The position numbers and the translations under genes were made by a program. Positions 25,614 to 34,447 of a DNA stretch of 64,000 bases are shown here, one piece after another. Source of the stretch: Myxococcales bacterium (GTDB lineage Bacteria > Myxococcota_A > Polyangia > Polyangiales > Polyangiaceae); contig JADKKK010000002.1 in NCBI GenBank assembly GCA_016720545.1, forward strand, positions 248,001 to 312,000, in the 5' to 3' direction. Below the pieces are notes generated by a model. The model made no database searches and was not told the origin of the DNA. It saw only the letters and a program-made list of their open reading frames with translations. Numbering within the stretch: the first letter of the stretch is position 1; each line of letters opens with the position of its first letter.

Positions 25614-26489
25614 ATGGAAGTCACGTTCTTCGGAGTCCGAGGGAGCATCGCTTCGCCGGGCGTACACACGGCTGCGGTGGGCGGAAACACAAGCACTGTC
25701 GAGGTCTTGGCGGGCGGTCGTCGCCTCGTGCTCGACGCCGGTACCGGGCTCCGCGAGCTCGGACAGAGGCTCCTCGGGCGGGGCCCACAGGACCTCACGC
25801 TGCTCCTCAGCCACTACCACTGGGACCATATTCAGGGGCTGCCGTTCTTCGCGCCGCTCTACCAGCCGAGCACCCGGCTCGAGATCGTCGGCCAGCGCTG
25901 CGGCCTCCATGGCGTGCGCGACGCGCTCGAGCACCAGATGACCGCGCCAGTGTTTCCGGTGCGCCTCTCCGACGTGCAGGCGACGCTGTCGCCGCGCGAG
26001 GTCACGCCCGGCGACGCGTTCTCGGTCGGCGACGTGCGCGTGCGTGTGGCTGGGGGCAACCACCCTGGCGGCGTGCTCGCGTACCGGCTCGACCTCGGCG
26101 ACGTGAGCTTGGTCTACGCGACCGACACCGAGCACGGCGCGGCCGTCGACCCCGAGCTCCGCGCGCTCGCGGAGGGCGCGACGCTGCTCATCTACGATGC
26201 GCAATATACGGTCGACGAGTACGCCGGCGGCGGCGGTCGCCCCGCACGGGTGGGCTGGGGGCACTCGACCAACGTCGCGGCCGCCCAGCTCGCGCGCGCC
26301 GCGGGCGTCTCGGCGTTGGCGCTCTTTCATCACGACCCGGCGCGCGACGACGTTGGGGTCCTCGCCCTCGAGGCGGCGACACGCGAGCTCTTCCCCGCGA
26401 CCTTCGCCGCGAGGGAGGGGATGCGCCTGCGGCTCGACGGCTCCGGCGCGCGTGGCCCCGCGGTCCAGAGCGCCAGGGAAGCCGCCTGA
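25614..26489 (+). CDS. MBL-fold metallo-hydrolase (phosphodiesterase-like)
   Basis: A 291-residue metallo-beta-lactamase-fold enzyme. It begins EVTFFGVRGSIASPG, a start typical of MBL hydrolases related to cyclic-nucleotide phosphodiesterases and RNase Z. The zinc motif HxHxDH is intact (SHYHWDH, residues 66-72). Further ligands are probably His in AGGNHPGG, Asp in YATDTEH and His in ALFHHDP. AGGAG lies eight bases before ATG 25614. The sigma-54 activator follows 74 bp downstream on the same strand. The substrate is not known. Confidence 0.85.
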   Translation: MEVTFFGVRGSIASPGVHTAAVGGNTSTVEVLAGGRRLVLDAGTGLRELGQRLLGRGPQDLTLLLSHYHWDHIQGLPFFAPLYQPSTRLEIVGQRCGLHGVRDALEHQMTAPVFPVRLSDVQATLSPREVTPGDAFSVGDVRVRVAGGNHPGGVLAYRLDLGDVSLVYATDTEHGAAVDPELRALAEGATLLIYDAQYTVDEYAGGGGRPARVGWGHSTNVAAAQLARAAGVSALALFHHDPARDDVGVLALEAATRELFPATFAAREGMRLRLDGSGARGPAVQSAREAA

Positions 26490-26563
26490 GGGGCGCTGCC
26501 GTGGTAGCGTTGGCCGCGCCCGATCCCTCCTCGCCGTCCCTCTCGCGCCGACCACCGAGCGCC

Positions 26564-28027
26564 ATGTCCGATCGCCTCTCGCTCCTCGTCGATCTCGCCA
26601 CGCTGCTCGGCCGCGAGGTGGATTTCGACGCGATCTTGCTCGCGGCGTGTGAGCGCGTCGCGGAGGCGCTTGGCGCGGAGCGGGCGACGGTCTGGCTCGT
26701 GGACGCCGATCGCGGTGACCTCGTCAGTCGCCTCGCCCTGTCGTCGGAGCTGCCCGCGCTCAGGCTGCCGATGGGCCGCGGCATCGCGGGGTGGGTCGCC
26801 GTCGAGGGGCGCTCGGCTCGCGTGCCCGTGGCCGCGGACGACCCGCGCTTCTCTCCCGAGACCGACCAGCGAACGGGGTTCGTCACGCGCGCCGTGCTCG
26901 CCGTGCCGCTGCGCGAGGAGCCCCGCGCGCCCGTGCGCGGCGTGCTCCAGCTCTTGAACCGACGGAGCGGCGGCCCGTTCGACGCGGACGACGAGCGGTA
27001 CCTCGAGGCGCTCGGGCAGCAGCTCGCGCGCGCGCTCGCGATGACGACCCTCCGCGCCCGCGACGCCGAGGTGCCCGGCGTGACGCTGCGCGGGCCCATC
27101 AACCGCATCGTGGGCTCGAGCCCGGGCCTCGCTCCGGTGTACGAGCGCGTCTCGCTCGCGGCCAAGACCCGCGCGCACGTGCTGCTGCGCGGGGAGACCG
27201 GCACCGGCAAGGGCCTCTTCGCCCGCGCCATCCACGCCAACTCGGACCGTCAGGCGAGGCCGTTCGTCGTCGTCGACTGCACGACGCTGCCCCCACCGCT
27301 CGTGGAGAGCGAGCTCTTCGGGCACGAGCGCGGCGCGTTCACGGGCGCCGACCGCCGCGTCTCCGGCAAGGTGGAGCTCGCGCACGGCGGCACTCTGTTT
27401 CTCGACGAGATCGGCGACCTGCCGCTCGAGAGCCAGGGCAAGCTCCTGCGCTTCCTCCAGGAGGGCGCCTTCGAACGCGTGGGCGGTCGCGCCACGCTCG
27501 AGACCGACGCCCGCATCGTCGCCGCCACCCACCGGGACCTCGAGGCGCTCGTGCGCGAGGGGCGCTTTCGTCAGGACCTCTACTATCGGCTGCGCGTCGT
27601 GGAGATCGTGCTGCCACCGCTGCGCGCCCGTGGAGCGGAGGAAGTGCTGGAACTTGCACGCCATTTCGCCGACGGATTCGGGCGCAGGTACGGGCGCCCC
27701 AACCCCAAGCTCACCCCTGAGCTCATCGCGTGGCTCTCCGAGCACCGCTTCCCTGGCAACGTGCGCGAGCTCGAGAACGTGATCGAGAGCGCCGTGGCGT
27801 TGTCGCCGAACGGATGGTTGGCGGCCCCCGACGGGGCCCCCCGGAGCCCGCGCAACTCGGCGGCGCCCACGCCGGGCGTCGCGCTCCCCCTCGGGTTGAC
27901 CCTCGAGGAGGCCTCGCGTCGGTACGCCGAGGCGGCGCTCGAGGCGGCCGGGGGCGTGAAGACCGACGCGGCCCGCGGCCTGGGCATCTCCAGGAACACG
28001 CTCGCGCGGACGCTCAAGAAAGCGTGA
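26564..28027 (+). CDS. Sigma-54-dependent transcriptional activator with GAF sensor
   Basis: A 487-residue enhancer-binding protein. Residues about 20-165 are a GAF domain (GRGIAGWVAVEGRSARVPVA), about 185-420 the AAA+ domain with Walker A GETGTGKG, the sigma-54 contact loop ESELFGHERGAFTGADRR with GAFTGA intact, and Walker B GGTLFLDEIGDLP. The C terminus (about 450-487) is a Fis-type HTH ending GLGISRNTLARTLKK. It should sense a small ligand through GAF and open sigma-54 promoters. Such regulators are abundant in myxobacteria. Targets are unknown; it may share a transcript with the upstream metallo-hydrolase gene. Confidence 0.92.
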   Translation: MSDRLSLLVDLATLLGREVDFDAILLAACERVAEALGAERATVWLVDADRGDLVSRLALSSELPALRLPMGRGIAGWVAVEGRSARVPVAADDPRFSPETDQRTGFVTRAVLAVPLREEPRAPVRGVLQLLNRRSGGPFDADDERYLEALGQQLARALAMTTLRARDAEVPGVTLRGPINRIVGSSPGLAPVYERVSLAAKTRAHVLLRGETGTGKGLFARAIHANSDRQARPFVVVDCTTLPPPLVESELFGHERGAFTGADRRVSGKVELAHGGTLFLDEIGDLPLESQGKLLRFLQEGAFERVGGRATLETDARIVAATHRDLEALVREGRFRQDLYYRLRVVEIVLPPLRARGAEEVLELARHFADGFGRRYGRPNPKLTPELIAWLSEHRFPGNVRELENVIESAVALSPNGWLAAPDGAPRSPRNSAAPTPGVALPLGLTLEEASRRYAEAALEAAGGVKTDAARGLGISRNTLARTLKKA

Positions 28028-28058
28028 CCGGCGCGTGACGAATAGATGGGGCAGCCGC

Positions 28059-28064
28059 TAGGCT
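28059..28064 (+). promoter_or_regulatory. -10 element TAGGCT before the giant membrane protein gene
   Basis: TAGGCT is followed by 11 nt and then ATG 28076. It lies 31 bp after the sigma-54 activator stop, so the membrane-protein gene probably has its own promoter. Confidence 0.35.
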
Positions 28065-28075
28065 CACCTCGGGGG

Positions 28076-31000
28076 ATGTCGCACAAACTCTGCCTCACGT
28101 GCGCTGTGGTGGTGGGGAGCGGGGCCCGGTGCGCCTCGTGCGGGGCGGTCGCGGTGAGCCCCACGCGAGAGAACCTGGCGCGCGCCCTCGAGGCCCGCGT
28201 GCAGGTGGCGATCGACGCGTGGGAGGCGGAGGGCGCGCTCGACGACGACGTCGCGGCCCGCCTGCGCAACACGCCCTCCCGGGACGCCGCCCGCGCCGAG
28301 GGCACGGTGCAGGCCGCGCAGGCCGCGGACGACCCGGGCGTGTTCGAGCGACTCTCGGCGCGCCGGCGCGAGATCGCGACGCGATGGGACGCCGCGGTCG
28401 CCCGCCTCGAGGCCGACGCTGCGCGTCCCGCGTCGGAGCCCGCGTCTCCGGCGCACGCCCGCTCGCCAGGGGACGTCCGCGACGCGGTGGAGGTCGGCGA
28501 GGGGCTCTTCGGCGGGGGCCACGAGGGTCACGGTCACGGCGCCAGCGCGGGCGTCGGCGCGGGCGTCGGTGCGCTGCTTGGGCTGGACGACCTCGGCCCG
28601 CCGTCTTCCAAGCGCCCCGGCTCGTCGGGGACGGAGGCCTCGCTCTCGCCGAGCGGACTCTTCGCCGAGTACGCGTGGTGGTTCCTCGGCACGCTCCTCG
28701 TGCTGGCGGGCTCTGCGATGGGCGTCCGCGAGGCGTGGCGGACGCTCGCGGGGCCTCCGCGACAGATCGTCGTCGCGGGCGCGCTCCTCGGGTACCACGC
28801 CATGTTTCTCGGCTTGTCGGCGCTCGTCGCGAAGCGGAGCACGCGGGCGGGCGGGGTGCTCGCGGCGATCGCGGTGGGGCTCCTCCCCACCGTGTTCGTC
28901 GCGCTCGCGGCGCTCGTCGACGGGTCGCGAGGGCTCGGGCTCGGCGTCTCGGCGCTCGTCGTCGCCGTGTCGGTCGCGAGCTTGGGCCACGCCGCGAAGA
29001 GGTTCGCGTGCCCCCGGTGGATGCTCCCGGCCGCGGTGCTTCCCTCGCTCGTCGCGGAGCTCTTCGTCGGCGGCGCGGTCGCCGAGGCCCGGGTGGCCGT
29101 CCCGTTCGTCGGCGTCGCCGCCCTGGCGCTCGCGGGTCGCCGGCTCGCGTCGGTGGGCGACGGCTTCGCGCCGTTCGCGTCGGCGCTCTACGCCGGCCTC
29201 TCGCTCGCGCTCCTCTCGCTCGCCGGAGCGCCCGGAGCCGAGCCGGTGCGCATCGAGGCGGGCAGCCTGTCGGCGGCGGGCGCCTGGCTCTACGTCCTCG
29301 CGCTCTCGGCGGTCGTCGCGCACGTCCTCGGAGCCGAGCCCGTCCGCCGCCGCGCGCCGCACCTCGCGCCCGGCGGCGAGCTCGTCGCGTTCGGCGGCGT
29401 GGCCCTCGCTTCCGTGGTCGCGGGGCAAGCCGTCGTGACCGCCGCCACGCTCACGCTGCCCGCGCTCGCGTTCGCCGCCATCCCGGCGCTCGGTGCGTCC
29501 GCGTTCGGGCTCGCCACGGGGCGGCACGGCGCCGCCGTTCACCCCGCGGCGCTCTTGGCGGTCGCGGCGGCGGGCCTCGTCGCGGGGGTCGCGATCCCGG
29601 GCAACCCCTCGGCCGCGTTCGCCGGGGCGGCGGTGGGCGCGGCGGCGGTGCTCCTCGCGAGCGGTCGCGCGACCGGCAGGGCGCGCGTCGCGCTCGAGGC
29701 GTGGGGCGGCGGCCTGGGCCTGCTCGCGACGGGGCTCGCGGGTGTCCTCGCCACGGAGGGCCCCGGCCTGCCTGTGGTCGAGTGTGTGGTGGCAGGCGGC
29801 GCTGTGTGCGTGTCGGCCCACGCGGTCGGGGGCTTCAGCCGCGGTCGCTTGCACGCTTTCGGAGCGCTCGGAGCGCTCGGGACGGCCTCGGCGCTGGTCG
29901 TCCCGGCGCTCGGCGACGATCCGATCGGTGGCTTCGCGTTGGCGTGTGCGGCGCTGGCCGCGGTTTACGGGGGGGTCGCTGTCCCGCACGGCGCGCGCCT
30001 CGCGAAGATCCCAGACGACCTCGGCGCCCGCCCGCTCGACGACGTCTCGCTCGCGCTCGCGGTCCTTGGCGCCGTGAGCGTCGCCGCGCTCGGGCGCGGT
30101 TCGCTGCTCGCTGGCGCCCCCTCCAGCGCCGCCGTCGCGGTCGCGTGGCCCGTCGTGGCGCCTCGAGTGGCCCTCGTGGCGGTGCTCGCGGCCCGGGCCC
30201 CGCGCGACCGCAGCCGCCTCGTCGCCTTCGTCGCGGCGCTGGTCCTCGGCGACGCCCTCTCGGCCGCGCTCGGCGTGAGGGACGACGCGGGGGCCGCGCT
30301 GGCCATGGCCGTCGCCGCGGCGTTCGCGACCTCCGTGGCGGCGCTGAGAGGCGACCCGCCCGCGGCCCCGGCGGACGGGCGACCGCTCCTTGGGATCTTC
30401 CCGCTGCCCTTCGCGGCCCGTGGCGCGGCGCTCCTCGACGGCGTGGCGGCGGCTGCGCTCGTGTTCGCGGCGCGGTCGCTTTCCAACGTAATGGCCTGGC
30501 TCGGTCCGCGCCCCGAGGCGCTCCGCGGCCTCGTGGTGCTCGCGGTGGTCGTGCTCGTAGTCAGCGCGGCGCTGGCGTTCGTCTCCGCGAGCCACCAGGC
30601 CTTCCAGGCGCGCGGCTCGGTCGTCACGCTCGCCCTGCTCGGTGTCCTCGTGGGGGTCGGCGCGGTCGTCAACAGGATCGGTCGCCCGCTCGCGCCCTCG
30701 GTCGTAGGTTTCCGGCTCACCCTCATCGTGGCCGGGGTCTGGCTGCTGGCGAGGCTCGTGGTGTGGGGAGGGCCGCGGATCGGCGCCGCGCTCGGGCGGC
30801 CGTCGCACGGCCCCTGGTATCATCTCGTGCCCCACGCGGGCGTGCTCGCCCTTGGCCTCCTCCTCGCGGTCGACGCGCTCCTCGTGGGCGGCCCCACACT
30901 GACGCGGGCCCTCTGGGTGACGCCGCCGCTGCTCCTCGTTGGCGCGGCGCTCGCGGCGCTCTTGCTCGCGCGCTCGTTCGCCGCCACCCACGCGGCGACC

Positions 31001-32809
31001 CCGCTCCACGCCGTGGGGCTCGCTTGCGGGTTGGCGGCCGCGCCGCTCGTGGCCGTGCAGCGGGGCGCGCTCGGCCGCGTGCTCGCGCCGCTCGTGCCGC
31101 CGGGTACCTCGTGGGTGGTCGCCGGCACCGAAGACGCCGTGCGCCCGGACTGGCTCGACCCCGCGCTCTTTCTCCCCGCCGCCGAGACGCTCTCCGGCGT
31201 GTACCTCCGCGCCTGGACCGGGCTCCTCGTCTTCGCGGTGGCCGCCGGCCTCGTCGGCGTGGCGGTCGCGCTGAGCGCACCGGTGAGACGCGCCGTCGTC
31301 GCGGGCGCCCTCGGGCTCGAGGAGGAAGACGCACCCCGCGTGGTCCACACGCTCGCGCTCGTCTCGCTCGCCGCGCCATCGCTCGCGGCCTTTGGCGCCC
31401 TCGCGCAGCCCGCCCTCGACGTGCCGCCCGTCGCGGCGCTCCTCGGCGTCGGCGCGCTCACGCTCGCGGGCGCGTCCTTGCGCCGGAACGTGGACCTCGC
31501 CAAGGGCCTCTCGGCCGGCGCGGCGCTCACCCTGGGCTTCGGGGTGTTCGTCGGAATCATCTGTTGTCTCCATAGTTTGCGTGGTGCTGGCGTGCCCCAG
31601 ACCGCGCGCGCCGGGTTCTCGCAGCTCGACGCGAGCGCCGCGCTCGCGGCCTTCGGACCCGCGCTCGCGCTCGGCGTCGCGCTGACCGCGGCGTTGAGCC
31701 ACCTCGCGTCGTGGGCGCTCGAGGCGCGGCGACCGGCGCAAGCGTGGGGCGCGGCGGCCGGGCGCGATCTCCTCCTCGTCGCGAGCCTCGTCCTCGTCGC
31801 GTGGCTCGTCGCCGCGTCGCCGGCCTCGGTCACGTCGGTCACGTCGGTCACGTCGGTCACGTCGGTCACGTCGGTCACGTCGGTCGCTCTGCGCGTGCCC
31901 GCGTCTCTCGGCGGCGTCGCGACCGCGGTCGTCGCGGCGGTCGCGGCGCATGCGCTCGCGCGTGGCCTCGGCCCGCGCCACGCGTACCTGCTCCAGGTGT
32001 GCGCGGTCGCCGGGTACGCGCTGCTGCGATCCAGATTCCCCGCCCTCCCTCCCTTCACCGACGCCCTGGCCGCGCTCGTCTTCGGGTTCGTGCTCATTGG
32101 GCTGTCGACCCTCGCGCGGCGGCTCGGGGTCCCGCCGCTCGCGGCCGCCGCGCGCCGCTTCGCCGCGCTGTTGCCGCTCCTCGTCGCGGTCTTGCGCGGG
32201 GACGGCGAGACCACCGAGGCGGCCCTGATCGCCGCGGGATCGAGCGTGCTCTACGCGGGCCTCGCCGCGGCCGACAAGAGCCGCATCTTCGCGTCGCTCG
32301 CCGCGCTCGCCGGCAACATCGCGCTGCTCGTCGCCGCGCTCTCCGTGGGTTTCGACGGCGCGGAGGCCTACCTCGGGCCGCTCGGTCTGCTCGTGCTCGT
32401 GCTCGCGCAGATCTTCGGCGCGAAGCTGCCCCCGGCCGCCCGCCAAGGCGCGCGTGTGGTCGGGAGCCTCCTGCTCTACCTGCCGGCTGCCCTCACGCTC
32501 ATGATGCGCCTCGGCGCGGGGGCCGATGGCACCTACGCCGTGGTCTTCGGCGCGGTCTGCCTGCTCGGCGTCGGCGTCGGCATGGTGCTACGTATTCGCG
32601 CGTACGTGCTCGCCGGCACGCTCTTCGTCACCCTCGACGTCGCCGCGAACCTCGCGTACGCGGGGCTCCGCGACCACCGGATCGGCTTCGTGCTGCTGAG
32701 CGCGTCCGGCCTCGCGATCTTGGGGACGATGATCGGCACCACGCTGAAGCGCGACGAGGTGCGGGCCATCGTCGGCCGGCTCAAGCTCGCCGTGCGCGGC
32801 TGGGACTGA
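28076..32809 (+). CDS. Giant polytopic membrane protein with N-terminal zinc ribbon
   Basis: A 1577-residue protein. The N terminus holds a zinc-ribbon-like CxxC-x9-CxxC (Cys6, 9, 19, 22). A charged helical segment follows, then a His/Gly-rich stretch (GGGHEGHGHG, about 140-150). From about residue 198 to the end the chain is almost entirely hydrophobic, with several dozen predicted transmembrane helices, few conserved polar residues and no catalytic motif. Overall layout recalls large DUF2157/DUF2339-type proteins, but I cannot assign a family. Near residue 1255 an SVT-repeat is encoded by a 9-bp tandem repeat. ATG 28076 is preferred to ATG 28046. It converges with the MerR-TPR gene 31 bp away. 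Confidence 0.75.
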   Translation: MSHKLCLTCAVVVGSGARCASCGAVAVSPTRENLARALEARVQVAIDAWEAEGALDDDVAARLRNTPSRDAARAEGTVQAAQAADDPGVFERLSARRREIATRWDAAVARLEADAARPASEPASPAHARSPGDVRDAVEVGEGLFGGGHEGHGHGASAGVGAGVGALLGLDDLGPPSSKRPGSSGTEASLSPSGLFAEYAWWFLGTLLVLAGSAMGVREAWRTLAGPPRQIVVAGALLGYHAMFLGLSALVAKRSTRAGGVLAAIAVGLLPTVFVALAALVDGSRGLGLGVSALVVAVSVASLGHAAKRFACPRWMLPAAVLPSLVAELFVGGAVAEARVAVPFVGVAALALAGRRLASVGDGFAPFASALYAGLSLALLSLAGAPGAEPVRIEAGSLSAAGAWLYVLALSAVVAHVLGAEPVRRRAPHLAPGGELVAFGGVALASVVAGQAVVTAATLTLPALAFAAIPALGASAFGLATGRHGAAVHPAALLAVAAAGLVAGVAIPGNPSAAFAGAAVGAAAVLLASGRATGRARVALEAWGGGLGLLATGLAGVLATEGPGLPVVECVVAGGAVCVSAHAVGGFSRGRLHAFGALGALGTASALVVPALGDDPIGGFALACAALAAVYGGVAVPHGARLAKIPDDLGARPLDDVSLALAVLGAVSVAALGRGSLLAGAPSSAAVAVAWPVVAPRVALVAVLAARAPRDRSRLVAFVAALVLGDALSAALGVRDDAGAALAMAVAAAFATSVAALRGDPPAAPADGRPLLGIFPLPFAARGAALLDGVAAAALVFAARSLSNVMAWLGPRPEALRGLVVLAVVVLVVSAALAFVSASHQAFQARGSVVTLALLGVLVGVGAVVNRIGRPLAPSVVGFRLTLIVAGVWLLARLVVWGGPRIGAALGRPSHGPWYHLVPHAGVLALGLLLAVDALLVGGPTLTRALWVTPPLLLVGAALAALLLARSFAATHAATPLHAVGLACGLAAAPLVAVQRGALGRVLAPLVPPGTSWVVAGTEDAVRPDWLDPALFLPAAETLSGVYLRAWTGLLVFAVAAGLVGVAVALSAPVRRAVVAGALGLEEEDAPRVVHTLALVSLAAPSLAAFGALAQPALDVPPVAALLGVGALTLAGASLRRNVDLAKGLSAGAALTLGFGVFVGIICCLHSLRGAGVPQTARAGFSQLDASAALAAFGPALALGVALTAALSHLASWALEARRPAQAWGAAAGRDLLLVASLVLVAWLVAASPASVTSVTSVTSVTSVTSVTSVALRVPASLGGVATAVVAAVAAHALARGLGPRHAYLLQVCAVAGYALLRSRFPALPPFTDALAALVFGFVLIGLSTLARRLGVPPLAAAARRFAALLPLLVAVLRGDGETTEAALIAAGSSVLYAGLAAADKSRIFASLAALAGNIALLVAALSVGFDGAEAYLGPLGLLVLVLAQIFGAKLPPAARQGARVVGSLLLYLPAALTLMMRLGAGADGTYAVVFGAVCLLGVGVGMVLRIRAYVLAGTLFVTLDVAANLAYAGLRDHRIGFVLLSASGLAILGTMIGTTLKRDEVRAIVGRLKLAVRGWD
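31826..31879 (+). repeat. 9-bp tandem repeat, six copies, inside a gene
   Basis: Six perfect copies of TCGGTCACG, followed by a partial seventh (TCGGTCGCT). They encode six Ser-Val-Thr units in a loop of the giant membrane protein. The unit keeps frame, so copy-number change would alter loop length and not switch the gene off. Confidence 0.9.
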
Positions 32810-32840
32810 CCCTCGGCCCGTCGCCGCCTTCGCGCGCAGC

Positions 32841-33893
32841 TCAGTCGCCGCGCCGTCGGAGGTGATCGCGCGCCACGTCGGACCAAGGCCCGGTCGGCTC
32901 GAGCTCGAGATAGCGCCGCCAGTGGGTCTTGGCCCGCCCGCTCTCGCCGAGGTTCTCGAGGGCCATCGCGAGGTTGAAATGGGCGTCGGAGAACCTTGGA
33001 TCGGCCTGGATCGCCTTCTGGAAATACGGGATCGCTTGCGACGCGTGGCCGCGCTCGAGCATCACGTAGCCGAGGTTGTAGTAGGCCTCCGGTTGCCGAT
33101 CGTCGACCTCGAGGGCCCTGCGATAGAGCTCCTCGGCCCCGACCACGTCGCCGCGTCGAAAGCGGATGTTCCCGAGGTTCGTGTAGGCGATGGCGAGCTT
33201 CGGGTCGAGCTCGAGCGCTCGCTTGTAGAGCCCCTCCGCCTCGTCGTAGGAGGCCGGGTCCTCGTCGAACGCGCTCGCCCGGACGTAGAGGTCGTACGCG
33301 GTGCGCGCGCGGTTCGCCTTGGTCTCGGGGCGCAGCACGCGCACGACGTCGTCGCGGAGCGCGTTCACCTGAAAATCGAGGACCATCTGCCCGGTGGTGG
33401 GCTCGAACGGCCCGCCGTCGGCCCGCACGACGACGCGCGCTCCGTCGCTGACGATGCGCAGCTCTTGGAGCGGGCGCGTGACCCGCGGCAGGCTGCTGCG
33501 CAGCGCGCCGATCGCCTGGGCCACGTCTCGGAGCTTCACCTTGTTGCGAAGCAGATCGCTCGTGGCCCGCAGCGCGATGAGGTCTTGAAACGTGTAGGCG
33601 CGGGCGCGGCCGCGCGTCCCGGTGGGTGCGACGATCCCGAGGCGCGCGAGCGAGCGAAGGGTCCCCGCGCCGAGCCCGAGGAGGCGCTCGACCTCTTTGC
33701 CCGTGAACACGTCGGCGATGGGCTCGGTGGAGCCCGAGGGCGGCGGCGCGATCGACGCGGGGGCGTTTCCCGGCGGTGCCGTCGGCGCCGGAGGGGGCAC
33801 CCGGCCGCCGCCTTTGCCAAACGCGACGTGGATGATCTCGGCGCGCGCGCGCGGCGGCTTCGTGTTCGGGGGGTCGTCTTTCTTGCGGGGCAT
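32841..33893 (-). CDS. MerR-type HTH protein fused to TPR repeats
   Basis: A 350-residue protein. After a Lys/Pro-rich N terminus, residues about 60-130 form a MerR-like winged helix (FTGKEVERLLGLGAGTLRSL, then ARAYTFQDLIALRATSDLL). Residues about 225-345 are TPR repeats (LYKRALELDPKLAIAYTNLG, LYRRALEVDDRQPEAYYNLG, YFQKAIQADPRFSDAHFNLA). This joins DNA binding to a protein-interaction scaffold, which suggests a regulator controlled by a partner protein. ATG 33893 (MPRKKDDPP) is preferred; a longer frame to 33941 exists. The unknown gene at 33919-34371 ends 25 bp upstream on the same strand. Confidence 0.85.
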   Translation of the reverse strand: MPRKKDDPPNTKPPRARAEIIHVAFGKGGGRVPPPAPTAPPGNAPASIAPPPSGSTEPIADVFTGKEVERLLGLGAGTLRSLARLGIVAPTGTRGRARAYTFQDLIALRATSDLLRNKVKLRDVAQAIGALRSSLPRVTRPLQELRIVSDGARVVVRADGGPFEPTTGQMVLDFQVNALRDDVVRVLRPETKANRARTAYDLYVRASAFDEDPASYDEAEGLYKRALELDPKLAIAYTNLGNIRFRRGDVVGAEELYRRALEVDDRQPEAYYNLGYVMLERGHASQAIPYFQKAIQADPRFSDAHFNLAMALENLGESGRAKTHWRRYLELEPTGPWSDVARDHLRRRGD

Positions 33894-33918
33894 GTTTGGG
33901 GAGGTCGGGTGCGGCGGG

Positions 33919-34371
33919 TCAGCGCGGGCCGCCGGCGCCACGACGCGCCGGCGCCTCTATCAAGGCCGCCTCGACCTCCACGTCAACCCTCAGCCCGCGT
34001 GGGTGGGTGGAAAATCGGAGCTCGCAGCGGAGCGGGCCGAGCGTGGAGGGGGCGCGGCTCAGGGCTTCCCGTCGCGCGAGGCGCACGGCACGAAGGCGCG
34101 CGTGGAGATCGCGCTCGGCGAGGGCGGAGGGCTCGAAGGGCGCCGCCAGGGAGGCGTCCACGCGCAGGAGCGCGCTCGTCGTGCCGTACCAGACCTCTCC
34201 GCCAGGCTCGTCGCGCACTCCGCCTTCGCTCACCACGTCGGCCCGGTCGAAGAGCTCTCTCCACGCGGCGTCGCACGTGCGCACTCGCCCCGGCGCCGGC
34301 GCGTGGAGGAGCAGCGACGCGCGGCTCTTGGCCAGCCCAGGTCCGAGGCGACGATCAGGCGGCTCCGTCAT
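33919..34371 (-). CDS. Conserved-looking hypothetical protein
   Basis: A 150-residue soluble protein from ATG 34371. Features: RASLLLHAPAPGRVRTCDAA, EVWYGTTSALLRVDASL, then ARLRAVRLARREALSRAPST and CELRFSTHPRGLRVDVEVEA. The regular amphipathic pattern and lack of low complexity suggest a real folded protein, but I do not recognise it. It lies just upstream of the MerR-TPR gene, so a functional link is possible. A start at 34437 would run through a short shared intergenic element and is disfavoured. Confidence 0.55.
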   Translation of the reverse strand: MTEPPDRRLGPGLAKSRASLLLHAPAPGRVRTCDAAWRELFDRADVVSEGGVRDEPGGEVWYGTTSALLRVDASLAAPFEPSALAERDLHARLRAVRLARREALSRAPSTLGPLRCELRFSTHPRGLRVDVEVEAALIEAPARRGAGGPR

Positions 34372-34386
34372 CGAAGTGGGATATTG

Positions 34387-34407
34387 CCCTACACGGCGCG
34401 ACGCGAC
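34387..34407. repeat. 21-bp intergenic element shared with 62607-62627
   Basis: CCCTAC-N4-CGCGACGCGAC occurs here and at 62607-62627 with 17 of 21 bases fixed, in both cases shortly upstream of a minus-strand gene. It could be a regulator site or a piece of a dispersed repeat. Confidence 0.4.
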
Positions 34408-34447
34408 CAAGTTCACGGCGACCTCGCTCGCGCGCACTACGACAGGA

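Noticed and set aside
28064..32446. 1460-codon open frame on the minus strand opposite the giant membrane protein gene
   Set aside because: It is Arg/Glu/Gly repeat-like sequence expected from the reverse of Leu/Ala/Val codons in GC-rich DNA. No domain or ribosome-binding site is seen.
34371..34437. N-terminal extension of the 150-residue hypothetical protein to 34437
   Set aside because: The extra codons cover a 21-bp element shared with another intergenic region and lack a ribosome-binding site.
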